A DNA stretch of 54,672 nucleotides from Clostridia bacterium (lineage in GTDB: Bacteria; Bacillota; Clostridia; Oscillospirales; CAG-272), in assembly GCA_017415805.1 (NCBI GenBank), contig JAFQEC010000033.1:1-54672 (forward strand), written 5' to 3'. Shown one piece after another: positions 36,600-46,752 of this stretch (position 1 is its first letter; each line of letters opens with the position of its first letter). A program made the translations under genes and the position numbers. The notes below the pieces were generated by a model. That model was not told the DNA's origin. It searched no databases and saw only the letters and a program-made list of their open reading frames with translations.

Positions 36600-37433
36600 A
36601 TGGAGAACATTCTGTTTGTCTATTTGCAGCTTTTGCTGCTCACGCTGGCGGTGCCCGTCGTGTTTGGTGTTGCCGTCTTTGCGATCCAGCGGCTGTTTTG
36701 CAATCTGGTGGGCGCGGGCGTGGGACGTCCGCTTTTGCTCGGTGCCTCGGCACTCTCCACACTCTTGCGCGAGGTGGGGCATATGTGCGCCTGCGTGATC
36801 TTTTTTCATCGCATCACCGATATCAAGCTGCTCGATCTGCGCGACCCCGACGGCGAGCTTGGCTTTGTCGAGCATTCCTACAATCCGCGCAATCCCATCG
36901 CGCTGCTGGGCAATCTGTTTTACGCACTCTTTCCCGTGATCCTCGGGCTACTTGCGGTGCTGGTGATCCTGCTGGCCTGCTTTCGCGGCGTGATCTCCCC
37001 CTTTTTTGACGAGGTGGCGTTGCTTGGCGAGCGGGGCGGCGGCTTTGCCGATTACGCGCGCCTTGCGTGGGATTTCCTGCCCCGCATGTTTACCGAGCGC
37101 TCGTCGGGGGTCTTTTCGGCCGTTGTCGGTGCACTACTGTTGCTCGCCATCGTGCTGGGCATCCACGTGGATGTGCGCGAGCTGGCCGACTCCTTTTCAG
37201 GCCTGCTTGTGTACGCGGTGCTCGCATTGGTGGCATCGGGCATACTGGTGTTCTCGGGCGAGCGCGTCACGCGCATCGCGCTGGGGGGCTTACGTAGCTT
37301 TGCCACGGGCGTGACCGCGCTGTTCTTGGCGGTGCTGCTCTTTGCCGTGGTGCTTGTGGCGTTGGGCGCGGCCGTGTTTTTGATTCGAACCCTATTCGGC
37401 CTCGACGCACCCCGTCGCGACCGTGAGTATTGA
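36600..37433 (+). CDS. Uncharacterised membrane protein, M50-peptidase-like with a degenerate zinc motif
   Basis: 277 residues from the ATG at 36600 (MENILF), preceded by GGAGG; a longer in-frame start at 36564 overlaps the -10 box and is rejected. Five or six TM helices. Residues 52-62 (LSTLLREVGHM) followed by HRITDIKLLDL, GFVEHSYNPRNPI and a GNLFYALFPVILG helix resemble the arrangement HExxH, then GYVxHSYNPRN, then GN..IG.AP in M50-like membrane proteins. Here the first zinc His would be Arg57 (REVGH), so catalysis is doubtful. The similarity is from memory of the pattern, not from a search. It is co-transcribed with the gene 31 nt downstream. Confidence 0.72.
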   Translation: MENILFVYLQLLLLTLAVPVVFGVAVFAIQRLFCNLVGAGVGRPLLLGASALSTLLREVGHMCACVIFFHRITDIKLLDLRDPDGELGFVEHSYNPRNPIALLGNLFYALFPVILGLLAVLVILLACFRGVISPFFDEVALLGERGGGFADYARLAWDFLPRMFTERSSGVFSAVVGALLLLAIVLGIHVDVRELADSFSGLLVYAVLALVASGILVFSGERVTRIALGGLRSFATGVTALFLAVLLFAVVLVALGAAVFLIRTLFGLDAPRRDREY

Positions 37434-37464
37434 GACTTCTGTGTGACAAAAAGGAGGAAAAGTT

Positions 37465-38118
37465 ATGCAAAAGCTCATGAAAAATTGGATCTTTACCCTG
37501 GTCGTCTGCTGTCTGCTGTCCATTCTCGCCGTGTTGATGATTCTGGACGGCTTTGGCGTGGGTGACGTGTATCTCGGTCGGCAGATCCTGCACATATTGG
37601 CCGCCGTGGTTCTCTCGCTGTATCTGATCTTCGGGCTGTTTCCGTTGCTCAAAACCTATCGCGGCACGGTGCAGGCGTTCTTGATCGCCGAGATCGCGAT
37701 TTTACTGATCGCGGCCGTGGCGCAGGCGTGCCAGCAGTTCTTTCGTATTCCGATCCTGGCCGAAATGCAGGTCTGTGCGATCTTAGGTCTTGCACTGTGG
37801 CTGCGCGGCGCAGTCAAAACCGTCCATGCCTATTTGCTCAACGGTGCGGCAGATGCCAAAAGGATTCCGCTCTGGCAGCTGTGCTGCTACATAGTGCTCA
37901 GCGCGGTTGGCGTGTGGCAGATGGTAGACCCTCTTGTCGAGGACCGCTACTTTATCTTTTGCATCGGCGGTGCCGCGCTGGTATCCGCTGCGATCTTTGG
38001 CTGTGTGACGGCACAGAACCGCAAGGCTCTACCCAAGAGGGGCAAGAAGGCCAAAAAGACCGAGAGCACCGAGACCGCCGTGGTTGCGGTAGAGGGCCAA
38101 AAGACCGAAACGAAATAA
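37465..38118 (+). CDS. Uncharacterised membrane protein with a Lys-rich C-terminal tail
   Basis: 217 residues, no family recognised. Five hydrophobic helices are visible (about 8-28, 42-62, 73-92, 98-116 and 138-185 containing two). The cytoplasmic tail after about 190 is rich in Lys, Thr and Glu (KRGKKAKKTE). The overall shape resembles small YwiC/DUF308-like membrane proteins, but no motif supports a name. RBS AAGGAGG is 6-8 nt before the ATG. It is second in the unit starting at 36600. Confidence 0.75.
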   Translation: MQKLMKNWIFTLVVCCLLSILAVLMILDGFGVGDVYLGRQILHILAAVVLSLYLIFGLFPLLKTYRGTVQAFLIAEIAILLIAAVAQACQQFFRIPILAEMQVCAILGLALWLRGAVKTVHAYLLNGAADAKRIPLWQLCCYIVLSAVGVWQMVDPLVEDRYFIFCIGGAALVSAAIFGCVTAQNRKALPKRGKKAKKTESTETAVVAVEGQKTETK

Positions 38119-38150
38119 TGCCAAGGCGCGCGAGCAAATGCTCTGCACGC

Positions 38151-38183
38151 AAAAAATCCCCCTTGACTGCGGTCAAGGGGGAT
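38151..38183 (-). terminator. Intrinsic terminator of ppdK
   Basis: A 12-bp stem, 38156-38167 with 38172-38183, and a 4-nt loop. On the minus strand it ends in six T. No U-run follows on the plus strand, so the converging gene may depend on the stem alone. Confidence 0.9.
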
Positions 38184-38196
38184 CTTGCTTTGGAAA

Positions 38197-40824
38197 TTAC
38201 TTCTCGGAGATGGCAGCCTGTGCAGCGGCAAGGCGTGCGATCGGAACGCGGAAGGGCGAGCAGGACACATAGTCCAGGCCGAGCTTATGGCAGAACTCCA
38301 CAGAGGAGGGATCGCCACCGTGCTCGCCGCAGATACCGACGTGCAGAGCCTTGTTGTTCGCGCGGCCCATCTTGCAAGCCATATCCATCAGCTTGCCAAC
38401 ACCCGTCTGGTCGAGCTTTGCGAAGGGATCGTTCTCGAAGATCTTGGCGTCGTAGTAGGCGTTCAGGAACTTGCCTGCGTCGTCACGCGAGAAGCCGTAG
38501 GTCATCTGCGTGAGGTCGTTGGTACCGAAGCAGAAGAAGTCTGCGTTCTGTGCGATCTCGTCAGCCGTGAGGCATGCGCGAGGAATCTCGATCATGGTGC
38601 CGACCTCGTACTCGAGCGCAACGCCTGCGGCCTTGATCTCGGCATCAGCGGTTGCAACCACAACGGACTTGACGTACTTGAGCTCCTTCACGTCGCCCAC
38701 CAGAGGAATCATGATCTCGGGCACGACCTTCCAGTCGGCGTGCTTCTTCTGGACGTTGATGGCAGCGCGGATAACGGCCGCGGTCTGCATCTTGGCGATC
38801 TCAGGGTAGGTGACGGCCAGACGGCAGCCACGGTGACCCATCATGGGGTTGAACTCGTGCAGGGAAGAGATGATCGCCTTGATCTGCTCAACCGACTTGT
38901 TCTGTGCCTTTGCAAGAGCTGCGATGTCCTCCTCGGTGGTGGGAACGAACTCGTGCAGAGGGGGATCGAGGAAGCGGATGCAAACGGGAGTGCCCTCAAG
39001 AGCCTCGTAGAGCTTCTCGAAGTCGCCCTGCTGGTAGGGCAGGATCTTCGCCAGAGCCACCTCGCGCTCCTCGGCGGTGTCGGAGCAGATCATCTCGCGG
39101 AATGCGGCGATGCGGTCTGCCTCGAAGAACATGTGCTCGGTGCGGCAAAGGCCGATGCCCTCTGCGCCCAGCTCGCGCGCCTTCTTTGCGTCGGTCGGCG
39201 TGTCGGCGTTGGTGCGGACCTTGAGCTTGCGGTACTTGTCAGCCCATGCCATGATGGTGCCGAAGTTGCCCGAGATCTCTGCGTCCACGGTGGGGATCAG
39301 ACCGTCGTAGATCTTACCGGTCGAGCCGTCGATGGAGATGCAGTCGCCCTCGTGGTAGGTCTTGCCTGCCAGCGTGAACTTCTTGTTCTCCTCGTCCATG
39401 GCGATCTCGCCACAGCCCGAAACGCAGCACTTGCCCATGCCGCGCGCAACCACTGCTGCGTGGGAGGTCATGCCGCCGCGAACGGTGAGGATACCCTGTG
39501 CGGCCTTCATGCCCGTGATATCCTCGGGAGAGGTCTCGAGACGAACCAGAACGACCTTCTTGCCGGCGTTGTTCCATGCCTCTGCGTCATCGGCGGAGAA
39601 CACGACCTGGCCGCAAGCGGCACCGGGAGAAGCGCCAAGGCCCTTACCGATGGGGTTGGCGGCCTTCAATGCTTTTGCGTCGAACTGGGGATGGAGCAGC
39701 GTGTCGAGGTTGCGGGGGTCGATCATCAGAACGGCCTCCTGCTCGGTCTTGTGACCCTCGGCAACCAGATCCACTGCGATCTGGAGTGCGGCCTGTGCGG
39801 TACGCTTGCCGTTACGGGTCTGGAGCATATAGAGCTTGCCGTGCTCGACGGTGAACTCCATATCCTGCATGTCGTGATAGTGGTTCTCCAGAATGTCGCA
39901 GACCTTGACGAACTGCGCATATGCCTCGGGGAACTTGTTGGCCATCTCGGCGATGGGCATGGGCGTACGAACGCCTGCCACAACGTCCTCGCCCTGTGCG
40001 TTGGTGAGGAACTCGCCCATCATCTTCTTCTCGCCGGTTGCGGGATCGCGGGTGAATGCAACGCCCGTGCCGCAGTCGTCGCCCATGTTACCGAACGCCA
40101 TTGCCTGCACGTTGACGGCGGTGCCCCAGCTGTAGGGGATGTCGTTGTCGCGGCGGTAGACGTTTGCACGGGGGTTGTCCCAAGAGCGGAACACGGCCTT
40201 GACCGCGCCCATGAGCTGCTCCTTGGGGTCAGAGGGGAAGTCCTGGCCGATCTTGGCCTTGTACTCGGCCTTGAACTGGTTTGCCAGCTCCTTGAGATCG
40301 TCGGCGGTCAGCTCAACGTCAAGCTTCACGCCCTTTTCTTCCTTCATCTTGTCGATGAGCTCCTCAAAGTACTTCTTGCCGACCTCCATAACGACGTCGG
40401 AGTACATCTGAATAAAGCGGCGGTAGCAGTCGTATGCCCAGCGTGCGTTGCCGGACTTCTCTGCCATGACCTTCACAACGTCCTCGTTCAGACCGAGGTT
40501 CAGGATCGTGTCCATCATGCCGGGCATGGATGCACGTGCACCCGAACGAACCGAAACGAGCAGAGGATTCTCAAGGTCGCCGAATTTCTTGCCGGTCACC
40601 GCTTCCATCTTGACGATGTACTCGTTGATCTCGGCCTGGATGGCGTCATTGATCTGACGGCCGTCCTCATAATACTGCGTGCAAGCCTCGGTGGTGATGG
40701 TGAAGCCCTGGGGAACGGGGAGACCGATGTTGGTCATTTCCGCCAGGTTCGCACCCTTGCCGCCCAGCAGCTCGCGCATCGTGGCATTGCCTTCGGTGAA
40801 GAGATAGCAATACTTCTTTGCCAT
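38197..40824 (-). CDS. ppdK: Pyruvate, phosphate dikinase
   Basis: 875 residues from the ATG at 40824 (MAKKYCYLF), preceded by GGAGG. The frame stays open a further 178 codons upstream, but that part overlaps the pth gene and promoter. The N-terminal ATP-grasp domain begins GGKGANLAEM; the swivelling phosphohistidine domain has GGMTSHAAVVARGMG with catalytic His455, the same number as in Clostridium symbiosum PPDK. The C-terminal PEP-binding barrel ends with the FGTNDLTQMTYGFSRDD segment and CGEHGGDP. It interconverts pyruvate + ATP + Pi with PEP + AMP + PPi. It is monocistronic. Confidence 0.97.
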   Translation of the reverse strand: MAKKYCYLFTEGNATMRELLGGKGANLAEMTNIGLPVPQGFTITTEACTQYYEDGRQINDAIQAEINEYIVKMEAVTGKKFGDLENPLLVSVRSGARASMPGMMDTILNLGLNEDVVKVMAEKSGNARWAYDCYRRFIQMYSDVVMEVGKKYFEELIDKMKEEKGVKLDVELTADDLKELANQFKAEYKAKIGQDFPSDPKEQLMGAVKAVFRSWDNPRANVYRRDNDIPYSWGTAVNVQAMAFGNMGDDCGTGVAFTRDPATGEKKMMGEFLTNAQGEDVVAGVRTPMPIAEMANKFPEAYAQFVKVCDILENHYHDMQDMEFTVEHGKLYMLQTRNGKRTAQAALQIAVDLVAEGHKTEQEAVLMIDPRNLDTLLHPQFDAKALKAANPIGKGLGASPGAACGQVVFSADDAEAWNNAGKKVVLVRLETSPEDITGMKAAQGILTVRGGMTSHAAVVARGMGKCCVSGCGEIAMDEENKKFTLAGKTYHEGDCISIDGSTGKIYDGLIPTVDAEISGNFGTIMAWADKYRKLKVRTNADTPTDAKKARELGAEGIGLCRTEHMFFEADRIAAFREMICSDTAEEREVALAKILPYQQGDFEKLYEALEGTPVCIRFLDPPLHEFVPTTEEDIAALAKAQNKSVEQIKAIISSLHEFNPMMGHRGCRLAVTYPEIAKMQTAAVIRAAINVQKKHADWKVVPEIMIPLVGDVKELKYVKSVVVATADAEIKAAGVALEYEVGTMIEIPRACLTADEIAQNADFFCFGTNDLTQMTYGFSRDDAGKFLNAYYDAKIFENDPFAKLDQTGVGKLMDMACKMGRANNKALHVGICGEHGGDPSSVEFCHKLGLDYVSCSPFRVPIARLAAAQAAISEK

Positions 40825-40903
40825 GTTGAATATACCTCCAGAATATGATTTTCCTTTTGCTCGCGCGCACAAAAAAGCCGCGCACGCGGTTACAACATCC
40901 CAT

Positions 40904-40932
40904 ATTATAACATAATAAGTGAAAAAGTACAA
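40904..40932 (-). promoter_or_regulatory. Sigma-A promoter of ppdK
   Basis: Minus strand: TTGTAC (40932-40927), a 17-bp spacer and TATAAT (40909-40904). The leader of about 75 nt includes a CGCGTGCGCGGC-type GC-rich stretch. Confidence 0.78.
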
Positions 40933-41002
40933 GCATCCTAACAAAAAAACTGCAAAAAATGGTAAATTTTTTTTGAACGGCGCAACGCGCACACGTTTTT
41001 GT

Positions 41003-41031
41003 TTGACACGGGCGCGCTTTGGGTGTATAAT
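41003..41031 (+). promoter_or_regulatory. Perfect consensus sigma-A promoter of pth-mfd
   Basis: TTGACA (41003-41008), a 17-bp spacer and TATAAT (41026-41031), about 85 bp before the pth start. Confidence 0.88.
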
Positions 41032-41116
41032 AAGGGGGAAAAGTGAACAGCACGGAGCATCGTCGGCGCGGAATTCTCGCGGCGGCGTTTGTCTGCTTGA
41101 CGCAAAGGAGCTTGAA

Positions 41117-41746
41117 ATGGCAAATATTTTTGATCTGTTCAAGAAAATCGAAAAAGAGAGCGCACCCGCAGGGCCCATCACGCACATGGTGGTGGGGCTG
41201 GGCAATCCCGGTGCGCAGTATACGCTCACGCGGCACAACGCGGGCTTTCTTGCGGTGGATCGCATGGCCGAGCGTGTGGGAACGCGCATCGACCGCGCGC
41301 GCTTCCGTGCGCTGACGGGAGAGGGCACGCTGGCAGGGGTGCGCGTCCTGTTTCTCAAGCCCCAGACCTTTATGAATCTCTCGGGCGAGGCGGTGCGCGA
41401 GGCGGCGGCCTACTACCACATTCCCCCCGAAAATATCATCGTCCTCTCGGATGACATTTGCTTGCCCGTGGGCCGTCTGCGCGTACGCGCAAAGGGCAGT
41501 GACGGAGGGCACAACGGTCTGAAAAACATCATCTATCAATTGCAGTCCAACGCATTTGCGCGCGTGCGCATCGGCGTGGGAGAGAAGCCGAACCCCGAAT
41601 ACGATCTGGCCGATTGGGTGCTCTCGAGCTTCACCGCCGAGGAGCGCGATGCGCTCTCGGCCGCGCTGGATACCGCCGCCACGGGCGTGGAGCATCTGCT
41701 GCGCGGCGATGCCGCCACAGCCATGCAGCTGTGTAATGGGAAGTGA
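41117..41746 (+). CDS. pth: Peptidyl-tRNA hydrolase
   Basis: 209 residues from the ATG at 41117 (MANIFDLFKK), preceded by AAAGGAG. It carries about 20 extra N-terminal residues before the usual start MVVGLGNPG. The catalytic His is in TRHNAGF, KPQTFMNLSGEAV is intact and GSDGGHNGLKNI closes the active site. It recycles peptidyl-tRNAs that drop off ribosomes. The pth-mfd pair is conserved in Firmicutes; mfd begins 4 nt after the stop, or overlaps it if an earlier start is used. Confidence 0.96.
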   Translation: MANIFDLFKKIEKESAPAGPITHMVVGLGNPGAQYTLTRHNAGFLAVDRMAERVGTRIDRARFRALTGEGTLAGVRVLFLKPQTFMNLSGEAVREAAAYYHIPPENIIVLSDDICLPVGRLRVRAKGSDGGHNGLKNIIYQLQSNAFARVRIGVGEKPNPEYDLADWVLSSFTAEERDALSAALDTAATGVEHLLRGDAATAMQLCNGK

Positions 41747-41750
41747 CGCG

Positions 41751-44700
41751 ATGCGCATCCCCTCGTGTATACGCGCCGACGGCGAATACCGTGCGCTCGC
41801 GGCCGATCTGAAAAAGGCCCTTCGTGACCGATCGCTGCCCTTTGCGGCAAGCGGTCTTTGCGACGGTGCGGCCGATGCACTGCTGGCCGCGCTGCTCACC
41901 GACCTCGGGGATACAAAAAAGGGTGCGGCACTGCTGCTCCTGCCCGAGGAGAAGGAGTGTGTGCGCGTGTCGTCCGTGCTGGCGCAGTACGGGCTTCGCA
42001 CTGCCTTTTTTACGGCACGCGACCTTACGTTTTATAACATTACCGCCTCGCATGAGTATGAGTACGAGCGCTTGCGCGTGCTCTACGGACTTACGCGCGG
42101 CGATTTTGACGTGGTGCTCACCACGCCCGATGCGGCACTTGGCTACACGGTCTCGCGCGAGCGTCTGCTGGCCAACACCCTGACGCTGGAGGGGGATTGC
42201 TCGGTGGAGCTCTCGGCACTCGCGGCGCGGCTTGCGGCCGCGGGCTACACGCGCGTGGAGCTGGTCGAGGGGCCGGGGCAATTTGCGGTGCGCGGCGGCA
42301 TCGTCGATATTTTTGCGCCCCATTTGCGTGCGCTCTCGGCCGAGAACCGCATGGTCACGGGTGCTGTGCCCTTGCGCATCGAGCTGTTCGGTGACGAGAT
42401 CGACCGCATGGGTATATTCGATGTTGAGAGTCAGCGCATCCATACGGTCGTGACGGGGTGCGAGATCCCCCCTGCGCGCGAGGCCCTGCCCGATGCAACG
42501 GGGCGTGCCGCGCTGCGCGCGGCAGTCGCGGCACAGCTCTCCAAATGCAAGGATGAGCGCGCCGCCGAGGAGCTGCGCTTGGAGCTGGCCGCGCTGGACG
42601 GCGAGGGCGAGATCCGCTTTATTGATAAATACTTTACGCTCATTGACCCCGCACGCGAGTGCCTGCTCTCGTATTTCCCGCCTCGGTCGCTGGCGATCCT
42701 GCGCGGCACCAACGCCATCAAGGATCGGCTGAAGGCCGCGATCTGGCACCGCGATCAGGCGGTGGAGGAGCTGATCGAGAGTGGCACCATCGCGCCGCGC
42801 TACGCCGAGTACGGCCGCGCGGAATCGGCACTGGAACGCTTTTTGGAGGACGCGACCGTCCTGCACGCCGACTCGATCACCGAGGGCCTGTCGGGCAAGC
42901 GCTTGGCGGGGCTTTACAGCTTCCGTACCAAGCATACGGTGGCATACGGGGAGAATTTTGCGCTGTTGGAGGAGGATCTGGAGCAGTACCGAAGCACGCA
43001 CTGGCGCGTGCTGCTGGTCGCGGAAAGTGAGACCGCCGCGAAAAACTTGCACGGATTCCTGCAAGAGCATGGACACACCGTGTGTCTGGCCGATGCGACA
43101 GCCGAGCTGCCCGAGCACGGCACGGTACTGATCGACTGGCGCGAGCAGAGCGCGGGCTTTGAGCTCCCCGCGGCGCGCACCGCCGTGCTTTCCATGACCG
43201 CCGAGGGGCGGCGCGGATCGCTTGCCGCAACCAAGCTGCGTCACGCCAAGAAAAAGCGCGATTCGCGCGCCGCGGTGCTGTCCTATGCCGACCTTCAGGT
43301 CGGGGATCTCGTGGTGCACGAGGCGCACGGCATTGGCCGCTATATGGGGCTGGAAACGCTTACCATTGACGGGGTAACGCGCGATTACGTCAGCATCCAG
43401 TATGCGGGCTCGGACCAGCTGTTCCTGCCCTGTGACCGACTGGACGCCGTGTCGAAATACATCGGCGCACATGCCGATGACGGGATGGTCAAGCTCTCGC
43501 GCTTTGGCGGCGGAGAGTGGAAGCGCGCCAAGGCGCGTGCCAAGGCGGCGGTCAAGGATATGGCCAAGGATCTGATCTTGCTGTATGCCGAGCGCGAGCG
43601 CCGCGCAGGCTTTGCCTTCCCACCCGATGACGACTACCAGCGCGATTTTGAGATCGCATTTGACTACGAGGAGACCGAGGGGCAGATCGCGGCCGCCGAG
43701 GAGATCAAGCAGGATATGATGCGCGCCACGCCCATGGACCGCTTGCTGTGCGGCGACGTGGGCTTTGGCAAGACCGAGGTCGCGCTGCGCGCGGCCTACA
43801 AGGCGATACTGGCGGGCAAGCAGGTGGCGATCCTCGTGCCCACCACGATCCTTGCGCTCCAGCATTATCGCACCATTCAGTCGCGTATGCGCGCCTTTGC
43901 CGTGCGCGCGGATATGCTCTCGCGCTTCCGCACGCCAAAGGAGCAGCAGCAGTCGCTTGCGCGCCTTGCGCGCGGTGATACCGATATTATCGTGGGCACG
44001 CACCGTCTGGTGTCCTCGGACGTGAAATTCAAGGATCTGGGGCTTCTCATCGTGGACGAGGAGCAACGCTTCGGCGTGGCGCAAAAGGAAAAGATCAAGC
44101 AAATGGCGGGGAACGTGGACGTGCTGACGCTCACGGCAACCCCCATTCCGCGCACGCTGAATATGGCGATGAGTGGCATCCGCGATATTTCTATTTTGGA
44201 CGAAGCCCCTGGTGACCGCTTGCCCGTGCAGACCTACGTGCTCGAGGACGACGGCATCATCGTGGAGGAGGCCATCCGCCGCGAGCTGCGTCGCGGTGGG
44301 CAGGTGTTCTATCTGCACAACAGCGTGGATAGCATCCACACCGTTGCGGGCACGCTGGCACGCGCCATTCCCGAGGCGCGCATTACCGTGGCGCACGGGC
44401 AGATGGACAAGGATGCGCTGGAGCGCATCTGGAGTGACATGCTCGCGGGCGAGATCGACATTCTCGTGAGCACCACCATCATCGAAACCGGCGTGGACGT
44501 GCCCAATGCAAATACGCTGATCGTGGATCACGCACACCGTCTGGGGCTATCCCAGCTGCATCAGCTGCGCGGCCGTGTGGGGCGCTCGCCCCGCCGCGCC
44601 TATGCCTATTTCACCTATCCGCGCGGCCGCGCGCTGGGCGACGTCCAGCGCAAGCGTCTGGAGGCCATTCGCGAGTACGCCGCCTTCGGCGCGGGCTTTC

Positions 44701-45296
44701 GTATCGCGCTGCGCGACCTGGAGCTGCGCGGGGCGGGCAACCTGCTGGGTGCGGAGCAGCACGGGCATCTGGATGCCGTGGGCTACGATCTCTACGTCAA
44801 GCTCCTCAACGAAGCGGTGCTTGCCGAGCGGGGCGAGGAGCTGCCGCAAAAGACCGAGTGCGTGGTCAACCTCTCGTTCGATGCCTGCCTGCCCGAGCGA
44901 TACGTCAAATCGGCCACACAGCGCATCGCGCTCTATAAGCGCATCTCGCTGATCGGCTCGCAATACGATCTCTCGGACATGACCGACGAGCTGCTGGACC
45001 GCTACGGCGAGCTGCCGCGCGCGGCCTCGAATCTCTTGCTCGTGGCGCTCATTCGCTCGCTTGCCGAGCGCTGCGGCATCACGCAGATCCGTCAGGACGG
45101 GGCAGACGTGCATATCTGCGCGCCCGCCCTTGACGTGGATGCGTGGATGGAGCTCTCGTCGCGCTTTCCGAATCGCTTGCGTATGATGCTTTCGGCCAAC
45201 CCCTATATCCGCTATCACATCGCCAAGTCGGGCCGCGCGCTCGAGGAGCTGCGCGATCTGTTTTCGGCGTATCTGGAAATAACGGTAGACAAATAA
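41751..45296 (+). CDS. mfd: Transcription-repair coupling factor Mfd
   Basis: 1181 residues from the ATG at 41751. An ATG at 41736 is also possible, and neither has a strong RBS. The UvrB-homology module contains [13 protein letters not shown]. The RNA-polymerase-interacting domain starts near [17 protein letters not shown] (about 514-530). The RecG-like translocase has Walker A GDVGFGKT (668-675) and DEEQ (769-772), followed by [15 protein letters not shown] and a C-terminal TRCF domain. It removes stalled RNA polymerase from lesions and recruits UvrA. Probably co-transcribed and coupled with pth. Confidence 0.96.
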   Translation: MRIPSCIRADGEYRALAADLKKALRDRSLPFAASGLCDGAADALLAALLTDLGDTKKGAALLLLPEEKECVRVSSVLAQYGLRTAFFTARDLTFYNITASHEYEYERLRVLYGLTRGDFDVVLTTPDAALGYTVSRERLLANTLTLEGDCSVELSALAARLAAAGYTRVELVEGPGQFAVRGGIVDIFAPHLRALSAENRMVTGAVPLRIELFGDEIDRMGIFDVESQRIHTVVTGCEIPPAREALPDATGRAALRAAVAAQLSKCKDERAAEELRLELAALDGEGEIRFIDKYFTLIDPARECLLSYFPPRSLAILRGTNAIKDRLKAAIWHRDQAVEELIESGTIAPRYAEYGRAESALERFLEDATVLHADSITEGLSGKRLAGLYSFRTKHTVAYGENFALLEEDLEQYRSTHWRVLLVAESETAAKNLHGFLQEHGHTVCLADATAELPEHGTVLIDWREQSAGFELPAARTAVLSMTAEGRRGSLAATKLRHAKKKRDSRAAVLSYADLQVGDLVVHEAHGIGRYMGLETLTIDGVTRDYVSIQYAGSDQLFLPCDRLDAVSKYIGAHADDGMVKLSRFGGGEWKRAKARAKAAVKDMAKDLILLYAERERRAGFAFPPDDDYQRDFEIAFDYEETEGQIAAAEEIKQDMMRATPMDRLLCGDVGFGKTEVALRAAYKAILAGKQVAILVPTTILALQHYRTIQSRMRAFAVRADMLSRFRTPKEQQQSLARLARGDTDIIVGTHRLVSSDVKFKDLGLLIVDEEQRFGVAQKEKIKQMAGNVDVLTLTATPIPRTLNMAMSGIRDISILDEAPGDRLPVQTYVLEDDGIIVEEAIRRELRRGGQVFYLHNSVDSIHTVAGTLARAIPEARITVAHGQMDKDALERIWSDMLAGEIDILVSTTIIETGVDVPNANTLIVDHAHRLGLSQLHQLRGRVGRSPRRAYAYFTYPRGRALGDVQRKRLEAIREYAAFGAGFRIALRDLELRGAGNLLGAEQHGHLDAVGYDLYVKLLNEAVLAERGEELPQKTECVVNLSFDACLPERYVKSATQRIALYKRISLIGSQYDLSDMTDELLDRYGELPRAASNLLLVALIRSLAERCGITQIRQDGADVHICAPALDVDAWMELSSRFPNRLRMMLSANPYIRYHIAKSGRALEELRDLFSAYLEITVDK

Positions 45297-45314
45297 GACG
45301 GAATCTGTTATAAT
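45286..45314 (+). promoter_or_regulatory. Sigma-A promoter of the lipoprotein gene
   Basis: TAGACA (45286-45291, overlapping the mfd stop), a 17-bp spacer and TATAAT (45309-45314). Confidence 0.78.
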
Positions 45315-45360
45315 AAAACGACGGCTTGTACAATCGAAACCAATCGAAGGGAAATTCTGT

Positions 45361-46668
45361 ATGAAAAAAATTTTTCTGCCGCTTCTCGCACTGCTTCTGG
45401 CACTCATGACGGTGCTTTCGGGCTGTGCGTCGCACGGCAAAACGCTGATCACCGCACGCGATGAGGAGATCTCGGTCAACGTGTTCCAGCTCTATCTCTC
45501 GCGCATGAAGGGCAGTCTGTCGGCGGCGGGCTACCGCGTGAGCAGTGCCGATTTCTGGAAGACCTATATGGATGCCGATAACACCACCTATGCCGAGCAT
45601 TACACGGGGCAGGTGCTCGAGGGGCTCAAGCAGATCGCCGCGGCGCTCATTCTGTACGACGAGCTCGGGCTCAAGCTCGACAAGGCGGTTGAGAAGAGCA
45701 TTGACGAATGGATCGACGCGCTGATCGACGAGGTGGGCGGCGGCTCCAAGAGCGGCCTGAACTCGGTCCTCTCGGCCTACGGTGCCAATATCACGGTGTT
45801 GCGTGATGCCGCCATCATCGAGGCCAAGGTCGATCAGCTCAAAACGCATCTGTATGGCGAGGGCGGTAGCCTGCTCTCGGCCACCGCAAAGGAGGATTTT
45901 TACAAATCGGCCTATTACGCGGGCACGCAGATGCTACTGGCGAACACCTATCACCGCCACGACCGCGACGACGAGGGGCAGACCGTCTATTACAAAAAGG
46001 ATGGCAACGGCAACATCGACACGGGGCATATCGCCTATTTGCCCGCAGGCGATGAGGTCGAGGCGACCGCAGAGGTCGACAAAAACGGCGACACGGTCTA
46101 CCGCTATAAGGCCGACGTGGAGATCATCGGCGGGGCTGTCGCCTATGACGAGGAAAACGGACTTGTGCGGTATTACTACCACGAGAACGGAGAACCCATA
46201 ACCGAGGAATACACCGAGGCCGAGATGCTGGTGCGCCAGGAGCTTGCCATGCAGATCGCCGAGGCGTGCATGGGTGATGAGGCGCTCTTTGACGAGTATA
46301 TCAAAAAGTGGAGCGACAATCTCATGACGGGCGATGACAGCAAGCCCAACCGCATGTATTTCACCCCCGGCGTTTATACGGGTGACGACATCATTTCCAC
46401 CCTCTCGGCGGAGCTTGCAAAGCTGGACGTGGAGGAAACGGCCGTGCTTTCCTCGTCACAGGGCTATTATATCATCATGCGCGTGGAGCTCGATACAGGC
46501 GCATGGGAAAAGGAAGAAAACAAGACGTGGTTCACGGGTCTCACGGGCCTTGCCGTTGAGTCCATGCTGCAAAAGCGCTGTGCACAGTATCTTTCCGAGG
46601 TCTGGGTAGACGAGGAGCAGCTGCGCGGTGTGGACATCACCACGGTGGGTGCCAATACCTATTATTAA
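45361..46668 (+). CDS. Lipoprotein, PrsA/SurA-like foldase-type without an evident PPIase domain
   Basis: 435 residues. A lipoprotein signal has a KK n-region, an Ala/Leu-rich core and lipobox LSGC with Cys22 as the lipidated residue, so it is anchored outside the membrane. The segment after it (EISVNVFQLYLSRMKGSL) resembles the SurA N-terminal helical fold of clostridial PrsA-like proteins. The GxxP-type parvulin core is not recognisable; a Gly/Asp-rich beta region (about 200-280) takes that place. A chaperone for exported proteins is the likeliest role, and prsA-type genes often follow mfd in Firmicutes. RBS GAAGGGAA. Confidence 0.75.
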   Translation: MKKIFLPLLALLLALMTVLSGCASHGKTLITARDEEISVNVFQLYLSRMKGSLSAAGYRVSSADFWKTYMDADNTTYAEHYTGQVLEGLKQIAAALILYDELGLKLDKAVEKSIDEWIDALIDEVGGGSKSGLNSVLSAYGANITVLRDAAIIEAKVDQLKTHLYGEGGSLLSATAKEDFYKSAYYAGTQMLLANTYHRHDRDDEGQTVYYKKDGNGNIDTGHIAYLPAGDEVEATAEVDKNGDTVYRYKADVEIIGGAVAYDEENGLVRYYYHENGEPITEEYTEAEMLVRQELAMQIAEACMGDEALFDEYIKKWSDNLMTGDDSKPNRMYFTPGVYTGDDIISTLSAELAKLDVEETAVLSSSQGYYIIMRVELDTGAWEKEENKTWFTGLTGLAVESMLQKRCAQYLSEVWVDEEQLRGVDITTVGANTYY

Positions 46669-46670
46669 AA

Positions 46671-46709
46671 TCAAAAACGGTGTAACCGACAGGTTACACC
46701 GTTTTTTAT
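46671..46709. terminator. Bidirectional terminator between the lipoprotein gene and hppA
   Basis: A 15-bp stem, 46673-46687 with 46692-46706, a GACA loop, A5 on the left and T6 on the right. The short rest of the gap up to 46752 holds nothing else. Confidence 0.93.
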
Positions 46710-46752
46710 ATAAAAAACCTCGGACACCGAGGGGTGCCCGAGCGCGATGTTC

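Noticed and set aside
40825..41358. 178-codon upstream extension of ppdK
   Set aside because: It overlaps the pth start and both promoters, has no homology to PPDK, and a proper RBS precedes the ATG at 40824.
41631..44537. 968-codon minus-strand frame opposite mfd, and similar long frames opposite glgP (29225-31720) and ppdK (38185-40848)
   Set aside because: All mirror well-identified genes and lack start signals or recognisable domains; they arise from codon bias.
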